This document shows, one piece after another, positions 1-6,724 of a DNA stretch of 8,156 nucleotides. Origin of the DNA: Betaproteobacteria bacterium. GTDB lineage: Bacteria; Pseudomonadota; Gammaproteobacteria; Burkholderiales; Rhodocyclaceae. The number at the start of each line of letters is the position of its first letter. Positions within the stretch are counted from its first letter, which is position 1. A model generated the notes under the pieces. That model did not search any database. It was given only the letters and a program-made list of their open reading frames with translations, and was not told the DNA's origin. The stretch covers positions 1-8,156 of the forward strand of contig JAEHDO010000406.1 in assembly GCA_016880375.1 (NCBI GenBank). Direction: 5' to 3'. Both the position numbers and the translations under genes were made by a program.

Positions 1-28
1 AAAAAAGTCAGTCTCCGCAATACGGCGA
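1..28 (-). terminator. Possible intrinsic terminator of ffh
   Basis: Read on the minus strand, the bases just past the ffh stop form a short imperfect stem (arms at 23-28 and 12-17, with CCG/CGG pairing at the core, one T/C mismatch, and a five-base loop at 18-22), then five bases, then a run of six T (the A run at 1-6). The stem is only five pairs plus a mismatch and is not directly next to the T run, so termination would be weak. The A run may continue beyond the window edge. The position right after the gene is the best support. Confidence 0.35.
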
Positions 29-31
29 ATG
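4..31 (+). repeat. Imperfect 28-base repeat, copy 1 (ffh 3' spacer)
   Basis: This segment matches 6690-6717 in the same orientation at 23 of 28 positions without gaps. The first 12 bases are identical (AAAGTCAGTCTC), as is a later block ACGGCGA. It overlaps the possible ffh terminator, although the hairpin pairing is not kept in copy 2. A chance origin is not excluded. Confidence 0.35.
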
Positions 32-37
32 TCAGGT

Positions 38-1393
38 TCAGCGCATGCCCGGCAGCACGCCCTTCATGCCACGCATCATTTTTTGCAGCCCCCCCTTGGA
101 GAATTGTTTCATCATCTTCTGTGTCTGCTCGAACTGGTTGAGCAGGCGGTTGACCTCCTGCACCTGAACGCCAGCACCCGTGGCAATGCGCCGCTTGCGC
201 GATGCCTTGATAAGATCCGGCTTGGCCCGCTCTAGCGGCGTCATCGAATTGATGATCCCCTCAAGACGGCGGACGGCCTTGTCCTCGACTTGGGAACCGG
301 CCTGCTGTGCGGCCTGGGCAAACTGGGCTGGCAGTTTGTCGATGAGGCCAGACAGGCCGCCCATCTTGCGCATCTGGCCGATCTGTTCCTTGAAGTCATT
401 CAGGTCGAAGCCCTTGCCGGTCTTCAGTTTCTGGGCGAACTCTTTCGCCTTTTCCTGATCTACACCGCGCTGCGCCTCCTCGATGAGACCCAGTACATCA
501 CCCATGCCGAGAATGCGTGACGCCATACGCTCGGGATGAAACTCCTCAAGCCCGGTCAGCTTTTCCCCGACGCCAGCGAACTTGAGCGGCTTGCCGGTAA
601 CATGGCGCACGGAAAGTGCGGCGCCGCCGCGCGCGTCGCCATCGAGTTTGGTAAGAATGATCCCAGTTAGGGGCAGGGCTTCATTGAAGGCACGCGCGGT
701 GTTCACCGCATCCTGTCCGAGCATGGCGTCTACCACGAAGAGGGTCTCGACGGGCTGCAATGCCTCATGCAGCTCAGCAATCTCCCGCATCATGGCTTCA
801 TCGATGGCGAGCCGTCCGGCGGTATCGAACAGCACTACGTCATAGTGATGCTTCCTGGCGAAATCAAGCGCCGATGCGGCAATCACGGCCGGCTTGTCGC
901 TCGCTTGCGTAGGAAAGAAATCGATACCGGCCTGCTCTGCCACCAGTTTCAGCTGCTGGATGGCCGCAGGTCGGTAGACGTCGGCGCTGACCGCAAGCAC
1001 CTTCTTCTTCATGCGCTCCCGGAGGAGCTTGCCCAATTTGCCGGTTGTCGTGGTCTTGCCGGCACCTTGCAGACCGGCCATCAGGATGACCGCCGGTGGC
1101 TGCGCAGCCAGGTTGAGGCCGCTGTGAGTGCCGCCCATCAACTCGGTCAGTTCGCGATGCACCACGCCGACCAACGCCTGGCCAGGAGTAAGACTGCCGA
1201 TCACCTCCTGGCCAACCGCCTTCTCCTTGATGCGGGCCACGAGGTCTTTCACCACCGGCAGCGCGACATCGGCTTCCAGCAGTGCCATCCTCACTTCGCG
1301 CAAGGCGTCCGCGATGTTGTCCTCTGTCAGACGAGCCTGGCCGCGCAACGTCTTGACGACGCGGGAGAGGCGCTGCGTTAGATTGTCTAGCAT
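38..1393 (-). CDS. ffh: Signal recognition particle protein Ffh (SRP54 GTPase)
   Basis: Ffh binds the 4.5S RNA and the signal sequence of nascent inner-membrane proteins, and brings the ribosome to FtsY and SecYEG by paired GTP hydrolysis. The 451-residue product has the usual length. Visible parts are the N-terminal four-helix N domain (about 1-90); the G domain with P-loop GLQGAGKTTT (107-116), DTAGR (190-194) and TKLDGDARGG (248-257); and the methionine-rich M domain (about 328-451), in which SMTPLE (383-388) and the basic SRKRRIA (398-404) form the RNA-binding part. The N-terminus MLDNLTQRLS matches the family start, which fixes the ATG at 1391-1393. The ribosome site is weak (GCGGAA). 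On the minus strand a TAAAAT (1447 to 1442), lying inside the ypjD reading frame, could be its -10 box, but I see no good -35. It is transcribed divergently from ypjD. All key residues are present. Confidence 0.98.
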   Translation of the reverse strand: MLDNLTQRLSRVVKTLRGQARLTEDNIADALREVRMALLEADVALPVVKDLVARIKEKAVGQEVIGSLTPGQALVGVVHRELTELMGGTHSGLNLAAQPPAVILMAGLQGAGKTTTTGKLGKLLRERMKKKVLAVSADVYRPAAIQQLKLVAEQAGIDFFPTQASDKPAVIAASALDFARKHHYDVVLFDTAGRLAIDEAMMREIAELHEALQPVETLFVVDAMLGQDAVNTARAFNEALPLTGIILTKLDGDARGGAALSVRHVTGKPLKFAGVGEKLTGLEEFHPERMASRILGMGDVLGLIEEAQRGVDQEKAKEFAQKLKTGKGFDLNDFKEQIGQMRKMGGLSGLIDKLPAQFAQAAQQAGSQVEDKAVRRLEGIINSMTPLERAKPDLIKASRKRRIATGAGVQVQEVNRLLNQFEQTQKMMKQFSKGGLQKMMRGMKGVLPGMR

Positions 1394-1432
1394 GATGTTC
1401 CGCTTGCTCCGGGAAGGAGATAGACTTGCAAG
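1394..1432. promoter_or_regulatory. 39-base divergent spacer ffh/ypjD with ypjD ribosome site
   Basis: The two start codons lie only 39 bases apart on opposite strands, so the promoters of both genes must reach into or overlap the opposite coding region. On the plus strand a strong purine-rich Shine-Dalgarno, AAGGAGA (1414-1420), precedes the ypjD ATG by about 12 bases, which is a rather long spacing. No convincing pair of -35/-10 boxes for either gene is visible within the spacer itself. Confidence 0.5.
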
Positions 1433-2260
1433 ATGTCAGGAATTTTACCGCATCTGCTCGCCTCCTCGCTGTATGCCTTTCTTGGCTTTCACTTCTGGCG
1501 CACGCGCTGGAGCCAAGCCGCGCCCAAGGCGCCAGTGGGGATACGCACTTGGGAAAGACTGGCGCTTGCGCTGGCTTTGTTGTTGCACGGGAATGTGCTC
1601 TACGGCGAATTGTTCGGCAGCGGCGTCATGCGCTTCGGCTTCTCCGCAGCGCTTTCCCTCATGCTCTGGCTCGCCGTGCTGATTTACTGGGTGGAGAGCT
1701 TCCATGCCCGGCTTGAAGGCCTGCAGCCCCTGGTCCTGCCCTTGGCTGCAGCATGCACGCTCCTGCCAGCCCTGTTTCCTGGCCAGCACTCGCTGGCCAA
1801 TGTCGCCTCGGCGATGTTTCGCCTCCACTTTTTCATTGCCATGGTGGCCTACAGCCTGTTCACTCTGGCCGCGCTCCACGCCATCATCATGGCCGTAGTC
1901 GAAGGACGCCTGCACCGGGGTGAATTGTCCAGGCCGCTCGCAAGCCTGCCGCCCCTGCTGACGATGGAATCGCTACTGTTCCGGCTCATCACCATTGCCT
2001 TCGTCCTGCTCACCCTGACCCTGGCCTCGGGCATCGCCTTTTCCGAAACACTCTTCGGCAAGGCGCTCGACTTCAATCACAAGACACTTTTTTCCATTAT
2101 TTCATGGCTGATATTCGCCACCCTGCTGGTCGGGCGCCATGCCTGGGGCTGGCGCGGCCGCAAGGCGTTGCGCTGGACACTGTCCGGCTTCGTTGCGCTG
2201 CTCTTTGCCTATGTCGGCAGTCGCTTCGTACTGGAAGTCGTACTCGGCCGGGCCGGTTGA
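1433..2260 (+). CDS. ypjD: YpjD-type inner-membrane protein, cytochrome c assembly (CcsA-like) family
   Basis: This 275-residue protein is almost wholly hydrophobic, with about eight membrane helices near residues 5-22, 42-57, 66-89, 97-115, 131-155, 181-204, 217-234 and 246-270. Histidines lie in or next to the helices (H52, H132, H149, H216), as in the CcsA/CcmC/CcmF heme-handling superfamily. The segment around NHKTLFS (215-221) followed by LLVGRHAWGWRGR resembles the C-terminal part of YpjD proteins. I see no tryptophan-rich WWD motif, so a role in cytochrome c maturation is not supported directly, and YpjD function is poorly settled. The place next to ffh and a CorB-type gene matches the E. 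coli order ffh–ypjD–yfjD, where the neighbour is linked to divalent metal handling. The start ATG follows AAGGAGA. It probably shares a transcript with the next gene, 57 bases downstream. Confidence 0.9.
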   Translation: MSGILPHLLASSLYAFLGFHFWRTRWSQAAPKAPVGIRTWERLALALALLLHGNVLYGELFGSGVMRFGFSAALSLMLWLAVLIYWVESFHARLEGLQPLVLPLAAACTLLPALFPGQHSLANVASAMFRLHFFIAMVAYSLFTLAALHAIIMAVVEGRLHRGELSRPLASLPPLLTMESLLFRLITIAFVLLTLTLASGIAFSETLFGKALDFNHKTLFSIISWLIFATLLVGRHAWGWRGRKALRWTLSGFVALLFAYVGSRFVLEVVLGRAG

Positions 2261-2317
2261 CAGGCATCATCCTCGCCGGGATACTGGCCAATCCGCATTA
2301 CTACCTGAACGCATCGC

Positions 2318-3586
2318 TTGATTGACGTTCCTCTCTCGGCGCAGTTTGCGGCGCTGGGCGTTCTCCTCATAGTTTCCGGCTTTTTCTCTCTGGCCGAAAC
2401 CGCCATGATGGCGGCCAATCGCTATCGATTGCGGCATCTGGCGCAGAGTGGGCATCGCGGTGCGCGCCTTGCGCTCGACCTGCTTGCCCGCACCGACAAA
2501 CTGCTTGGCGTCATCCTGCTCTTCAATAACCTGATCAATGCTGCTGCCGCCACGCTCGTCAGCGTCATAGCCATCCAGCTTTTCGGCGAGGCTGAATGGG
2601 CACTCGGCGCAGGAACCCTGCTGGTGACGTTCCTGATCCTGGTTTTTGCCGAGATCACGCCGAAGGTGGTCGGGGCAGGTAACGCCGATCGGCTTGCGCC
2701 TGCAGTCAGTTTCATACTCGCCCCCTTGCTGAGACTGTTCCAGCCGGTGGTGTGGTTTGTCAATCTCTTCGTCAAGGCCCTGCTCTTTCTGACACGCATG
2801 AAGCCGAGAAGCAGCGAAGAAATGCCGCATCTCTCCCCAGAGGAATTGCGTACGCTGGTCCTGGAGGCGGGACATTTCATACCGCATCAGCACCAGTCCA
2901 TCCTCCTGAATCTTTTCGATCTGGAAAGCATCACTGTCGAAGACATCATGGTTCCGCGGGGAATGTTTGAAGCAATAGATCTTGCATCGCCCATTGAGGA
3001 CATTCGCCAGCAGCTGGCCACCAGCTACCATGCTCGCCTGCCAGTCTTCGAAGCCGACCTGAACAATGTCATCGGCATTCTGCAGCAGCGGCGCTTGCTC
3101 GGAGCGCTTCTGGCGGGCAGCCTGGGCAAGGAATCTCTGCGCGAGCATCTTGCCGAGCCTTATTTCATTCCGGCCGCGACCCCCGTCTATGCCCAGCTGC
3201 AGTTCTTCCAGGAAAATCAGGAGCGTCTGGGCCTCGTTGTGGATGAGTACGGCGAAATCGAAGGTTTGGTGACGCTCGAGGACATCATCGAGGAGCTCAT
3301 CGGTAAGTTCACCACTAGCTTGCCCGACAACAGCGGGGCTATTGCCTGGAGTCAAAATGGCAGTGCGCTGGTGGACGGCGGACGGAGCGTGAGGGAACTG
3401 AATCGCAAGCTCAATCTGGCGCTCCCGCTGGATAGGGCCAAGACCCTGAATGGGCTGATCCTTGAACACTTCCAGGACATTCCGGAAACCGGGGTTTCGC
3501 TAAGGATCGCTGGTGTGGCGATGGAAATCATTCAGACACAAGACCGGATGGTAAAGACGGTCAGATTGTTCAAACCCGCCGCCTGA
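2318..3586 (+). CDS. corB: CorB/YfjD-type membrane protein: DUF21, CBS pair and CorC_HlyC domains
   Basis: This is a member of the HlyC/CorC (CNNM-related) family, implicated in Mg2+/Co2+ transport or its regulation at the inner membrane. The 422 residues show a DUF21 membrane domain (helices near 6-28, 60-85, 93-112 and 127-150) with GFFSLAETAMM (21-31) and the conserved AEITPK (111-116). Two CBS domains (about 206-325) follow, beginning at the MVPR motif (211-214) and including VVDEYGEIEGLVTLEDI (307-323). A C-terminal CorC_HlyC domain (about 340-420) completes it. The start is the TTG at 2318. A TGA in the same frame at 2306-2308 excludes anything much earlier, and MIDVPL fits the M-x-D-(I/V)-P-L opening of YfjD homologues. 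No clear Shine-Dalgarno precedes it, so translation may depend on coupling from ypjD. The exact ion substrate cannot be read from sequence. The symbol is given by homology and synteny with E. coli yfjD/corB. Confidence 0.92.
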   Translation: MIDVPLSAQFAALGVLLIVSGFFSLAETAMMAANRYRLRHLAQSGHRGARLALDLLARTDKLLGVILLFNNLINAAAATLVSVIAIQLFGEAEWALGAGTLLVTFLILVFAEITPKVVGAGNADRLAPAVSFILAPLLRLFQPVVWFVNLFVKALLFLTRMKPRSSEEMPHLSPEELRTLVLEAGHFIPHQHQSILLNLFDLESITVEDIMVPRGMFEAIDLASPIEDIRQQLATSYHARLPVFEADLNNVIGILQQRRLLGALLAGSLGKESLREHLAEPYFIPAATPVYAQLQFFQENQERLGLVVDEYGEIEGLVTLEDIIEELIGKFTTSLPDNSGAIAWSQNGSALVDGGRSVRELNRKLNLALPLDRAKTLNGLILEHFQDIPETGVSLRIAGVAMEIIQTQDRMVKTVRLFKPAA

Positions 3587-3645
3587 CGTCGCCGTATCCC
3601 GACACAACAAATAACTCAAGAATCCGCTCCAACCGTCTGATAGTC

Positions 3646-3674
3646 TTTACAAAACCGGAACGGAAGGGCATCAT
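3646..3674 (+). promoter_or_regulatory. Candidate sigma-70 promoter for pilBCD
   Basis: TTTACA (3646-3651, five of six to TTGACA), a 17-base spacer and CATCAT (3669-3674, four of six to TATAAT) sit in the 133-base corB–pilB spacer. Transcription would start near 3681, giving a leader of about 40 bases. The spacing is ideal but the -10 is poor. The spacer holds no gene. I found no sigma-54 type GG-N10-GC element in it. Confidence 0.35.
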
Positions 3675-3685
3675 TCCCAGAGATA

Positions 3686-3714
3686 CCCGGTTGGGTTATC
3701 CAATCAATCCCGGG
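3686..3714 (+). promoter_or_regulatory. Interrupted hairpin in the pilB leader
   Basis: The arm CCCGG-TTGG (3686-3694) can pair with CCAA (3700-3703) and CCGGG (3710-3714). The loop is GTTAT (3695-3699), and a six-base bulge (3704-3709) splits the right arm. The right arm ends five bases before the pilB ATG and includes part of the GGGA (3712-3715) that is the only ribosome-site candidate. It could therefore affect translation, or the inner TTGG/CCAA dyad could be a protein-binding site. The pairing is seen in the sequence; the function is inference. Confidence 0.35.
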
Positions 3715-3719
3715 AAACG

Positions 3720-5432
3720 ATGGCTGCATCTCTCCAAACCACCCTCAGCGGCTTGGCACGCGCGCTGGTTCAGCAAGGCCGCCTCAAGGAGGTCGAAGCT
3801 GAAGCCTTTGCCGCGCAGGGCGCAGGCAGCGGGGGCGGGTTCGTCAACCAGGTTGTTTCCAGCGGTCGCCTGAACGCCAAGGACATTGCCACCTTCGCTT
3901 CGGAAACCTTCGGCTATCCCCTGCTCGATTTGAACGCTTTCGAGGAAGACCATTTTCCTCCGGGTGCCATCGACCGCAAACTGATGCATAACCATCAGGT
4001 GATTCCCCTGACCAAGCGCGGCAACCGCATTGCTGTCGCCCTGACCGACCCGACGAATTTGCGCGCTCTGGATGAAATCCGTTTCCAGACGGGGCTGGCG
4101 GTCGATCCGGTGGTGGTCGAAGCCAGCAAACTGGCACCCATCGTTCAGCGCCTGTCTGAAACGGCAGAATCCAAGCTCAACGAGTTGGCAGGAGATGACC
4201 TGGATCTCGAACTGGCGGATGAAACAGAAGAGGCAGCCGGCCCTGACGCCGGATCGGTTGAGGTCGATGATGCTCCCGTCGTCCGTTTCATTCAGAAAAT
4301 ACTGCTCGATGCCATTAACGAAGGTGCTTCCGACGTTCACTTTGAACCATATGAAAAGTATTACCGGATCCGCTTCCGCACCGACGGCGTACTGCGCGAA
4401 ATCGCCCAGCCACCCCTGGTCATCAAAGAGAAGATCGCTTCTCGCATCAAGGTGATTTCCCGGCTGGACATTTCCGAGAAGCGCGTCCCCCAGGACGGCC
4501 GCATGAAGCTGGTGCTTTCGAAAACCCGCGCTATCGATTTTCGCGTCAGTACCCTGCCGACACTGTACGGCGAAAAAATCGTCATGCGCATTCTCGATCC
4601 ATCGAGCGCCATGCTCGGCATCGACGCCTTGGGCTACGAACCGGAGCAACGCGAAACGCTAATGGCCGCCATCGATAGGCCCTACGGCATGATTCTTGTT
4701 ACGGGTCCGACTGGCAGCGGCAAAACCGTCTCCCTCTATACCTGCCTCAACCTGCTGAACAAGCCAGGCATCAATATTTCCACGGCGGAAGATCCTTGCG
4801 AGATCAATCTGCCTGGCATCAACCAGGTTAATGTCAATGACAAGGCCGGGCTGAATTTCGCTGTGGCACTGAAGGCTTTTCTGCGACAGGACCCGGACAT
4901 CATCATGGTCGGTGAAATCCGCGACCTGGAGACCGCCGAGATCGCCATCAAGGCCGCCCAGACTGGCCACCTGGTGCTCTCCACCCTGCATACCAATGAT
5001 GCGCCGGCCACGCTCGAGCGCATGAAGAACATGGGCATCGCACCCTTCAACATTGCATCGAGCGTCATTTTGATTACAGCCCAGCGCCTGGCGCGCCGCC
5101 TGTGCTCCTGCAAAAAGCCCGTTACCATCCCCATGGAAGCCTTGGTCCAGGCCGGCTTTCACGAACACGAAATCGACGGCAGCTGGCAATTGTATGGGCC
5201 GAACGGCTGCGACAAGTGCAAGGGCAGCGGTTACAAGGGCCGCATCGGCATCTATCAGGTCATGCCGGTCTCGGAAGAAACTCAGCGCATCATCATGACC
5301 AACGGCAACTCGATGGATATCGCCGAGCAGGCGCAGCAGGAAGGCATCAGGGACCTGCGGCAGTCCGGACTGCTCAAGGTCAAGCAGGGACTGACCTCGC
5401 TCGAGGAAGTCCTCGCGACGACGAACGAATAG
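3720..5432 (+). CDS. pilB: Type IV pilus assembly (extension) ATPase PilB
   Basis: PilB is the hexameric cytoplasmic ATPase that drives pilin assembly through PilC. At 570 residues it has the normal PilB length. An N-terminal T2SSE_N/MshEN-type region (about 25-150) is followed by the GspE-type ATPase. Seen in order are the Asp box GASDVHFE (202-209), Walker A GPTGSGKT (329-336), Walker B with DPDIIMVGEIRD (391-402, catalytic E399), and the His box ending STLHTN (421-426). Zinc-type cysteines lie at C462, C464, C497 and C500. The first pair is CxC, not CxxC. The opening MAASLQTTLSGLARALVQQG resembles betaproteobacterial PilB and supports the ATG at 3720, although the ribosome site (GGGA, four bases away) is modest. 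A GspE of a type II secretion system is the main alternative, but adjacent pilC and pilD make PilB much more likely. Transcription probably begins in the spacer upstream. Confidence 0.97.
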   Translation: MAASLQTTLSGLARALVQQGRLKEVEAEAFAAQGAGSGGGFVNQVVSSGRLNAKDIATFASETFGYPLLDLNAFEEDHFPPGAIDRKLMHNHQVIPLTKRGNRIAVALTDPTNLRALDEIRFQTGLAVDPVVVEASKLAPIVQRLSETAESKLNELAGDDLDLELADETEEAAGPDAGSVEVDDAPVVRFIQKILLDAINEGASDVHFEPYEKYYRIRFRTDGVLREIAQPPLVIKEKIASRIKVISRLDISEKRVPQDGRMKLVLSKTRAIDFRVSTLPTLYGEKIVMRILDPSSAMLGIDALGYEPEQRETLMAAIDRPYGMILVTGPTGSGKTVSLYTCLNLLNKPGINISTAEDPCEINLPGINQVNVNDKAGLNFAVALKAFLRQDPDIIMVGEIRDLETAEIAIKAAQTGHLVLSTLHTNDAPATLERMKNMGIAPFNIASSVILITAQRLARRLCSCKKPVTIPMEALVQAGFHEHEIDGSWQLYGPNGCDKCKGSGYKGRIGIYQVMPVSEETQRIIMTNGNSMDIAEQAQQEGIRDLRQSGLLKVKQGLTSLEEVLATTNE

Positions 5433-5442
5433 GGAGAGTCAG

Positions 5443-6675
5443 ATGGCAACCGCAAAAAAACCAGCCAAGAGAGACAGCGGAATCAAGGAATATACCTTTG
5501 CCTGGGAGGGCAAGGACAAGACCGGCAAACTGATGCGGGGCGAGATGCGCGCCGGGGGTGAAGCCTTGGTCCAGGCCACCTTGCGCCGCCAGGGCGTTCT
5601 GGTCACCAAGGTCAAAAAGCAGTCTTTCAAGCGCGGCGGCAGGATCACCGAAAAGGACATCACGCTATTCACCCGCCAGTTGGCTACCATGATGAAGGCC
5701 GGCGTGCCGCTGCTGCAGGCCTTCGACATCGTCGGCAAGGGCGCCTCCAACCAGGCGGTCGCCAAGCTGCTGATGGATGTCAAGGCGGATGTCGAAACGG
5801 GCTCCTCGCTCAACCAAGCCTTCCGCAAATATCCCCTCTACTTCGACGCCTTGTTCTGCAACCTGGTCGGTGCTGGTGAAGCCGCCGGTATCCTGGACTC
5901 CCTGCTGGACCGCCTGGCGACCTACAAGGAAAAGATCCTTGCCATCAAGAGCAAGATCAAAGCTGCGCTGTTTTATCCGGTTGCAGTTATTGTCGTCGCC
6001 ATCGTGATCACGGCGGTCATCATGATTTTCGTGATTCCGGCCTTCAAGGAAGTGTTCAAGAGCTTCGGCGCCGACCTGCCGGCGCCAACCTTAATGGTCA
6101 TTGCCATGTCGGATTTCATGGTGGCCAACTGGTACATCGTATTCGGCATACTGGGCGGATCCCTGTATGGCTTCTTCTTCATGTGGAAGCGCTCGGAGAA
6201 AATGCAGGCTGTCATGGACAGGCTTTTATTGCGCCTGCCAATTTTCGGCGACATCATCCGCAAAGCCACCATGGCGCGCTGGGCACGGACCCTGTCGACC
6301 ATGTTCGCCGCCGGCGTGCCGCTCGTCGAAGCATTGGATTCGGTCGCAGGCGCGTCAGGCAACTACGTGTACTACATGGCGACCAAGCAGATCCAGTCGG
6401 AAGTCAGTACCGGCACCAGTCTCACCGTGTCCATGCAGAACACCAGCGTATTCCCCAACATGGTCATCCAGATGGTTTCCATCGGTGAGGAATCCGGCCA
6501 GCTTGATGCCATGCTGAGCAAGGTGGCCGATTTCTTCGAAGCCGAGGTGGATGACGCCGTCGAAGCCATGTCAAGCCTGATGGAACCGATAATCATGGTC
6601 GTGCTGGGCACCCTGATCGGCGGCATGGTGGTCGCCATGTATCTGCCGATCTTCAAGCTGGGCGCAGTGGTCTGA
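5443..6675 (+). CDS. pilC: Type IV pilus inner-membrane platform protein PilC
   Basis: PilC is the polytopic GspF-family protein on which PilB (and the retraction ATPase PilT) act. The 410 residues match the family length. Two T2SSF repeats are plain: FTRQLATMMKAGVPLLQAF (76-94) with GAGEAAG (133-139), and WARTLSTMFAAGVPLVEAL (280-298) with SIGEESGQL (336-344). Membrane helices lie near 168-191, 220-238 and 382-404, and the protein ends with the typical LPIFKLGAVV. The N-terminus is basic and lysine-rich, followed by YTFAWEGKDKTGKLMRGE (17-34), a common opening of PilC. The start follows pilB by 10 bases. The Shine-Dalgarno AGGGAG (5431-5436) overlaps the pilB stop codon TAG (5430-5432), so translation of the two is probably coupled. 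No defect is visible. Confidence 0.97.
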   Translation: MATAKKPAKRDSGIKEYTFAWEGKDKTGKLMRGEMRAGGEALVQATLRRQGVLVTKVKKQSFKRGGRITEKDITLFTRQLATMMKAGVPLLQAFDIVGKGASNQAVAKLLMDVKADVETGSSLNQAFRKYPLYFDALFCNLVGAGEAAGILDSLLDRLATYKEKILAIKSKIKAALFYPVAVIVVAIVITAVIMIFVIPAFKEVFKSFGADLPAPTLMVIAMSDFMVANWYIVFGILGGSLYGFFFMWKRSEKMQAVMDRLLLRLPIFGDIIRKATMARWARTLSTMFAAGVPLVEALDSVAGASGNYVYYMATKQIQSEVSTGTSLTVSMQNTSVFPNMVIQMVSIGEESGQLDAMLSKVADFFEAEVDDAVEAMSSLMEPIIMVVLGTLIGGMVVAMYLPIFKLGAVV

Positions 6676-6689
6676 TGCGGAGGGACGCC

Positions 6690-6717
6690 AAAGTCAGTCT
6701 CAGTGACACGGCGACTG
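6690..6717 (+). repeat. Imperfect 28-base repeat, copy 2 (pilC–pilD spacer)
   Basis: This is the partner of 4-31 (23 of 28 identical). It fills more than half of the 49-base gap between pilC and pilD. It contains its own short inverted repeat, CAGTC (6695-6699) and GACTG (6713-6717), with a 13-base loop. It lies outside both coding frames, so the likeness to copy 1 is not due to shared protein sequence. Confidence 0.35.
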
Positions 6718-6724
6718 CTCCGGC

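Noticed and set aside
767..1381. 204-codon plus-strand frame opposite ffh
   Set aside because: It is the shadow of the ffh G and N domains, His- and Arg-rich, without a ribosome site or domain.
2267..3469. 400-codon open frame on the minus strand opposite corB
   Set aside because: The plus strand encodes a complete, recognisable DUF21/CBS/CorC protein. The antisense product is rich in Gln, Arg and His with no known domain, which is typical of a shadow frame in GC-rich DNA.
3754..3769. TGGCACG resembling a sigma-54 -24 element
   Set aside because: It lies inside the pilB coding region, and the -12 part (CTGGT) lacks the required TTGC-type GC, so it is not a usable promoter.
3696..4649. 317-codon open frame on the minus strand opposite the 5' part of pilB
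   Set aside because: The PilB reading is unambiguous on the plus strand, and the antisense product shows no family features.
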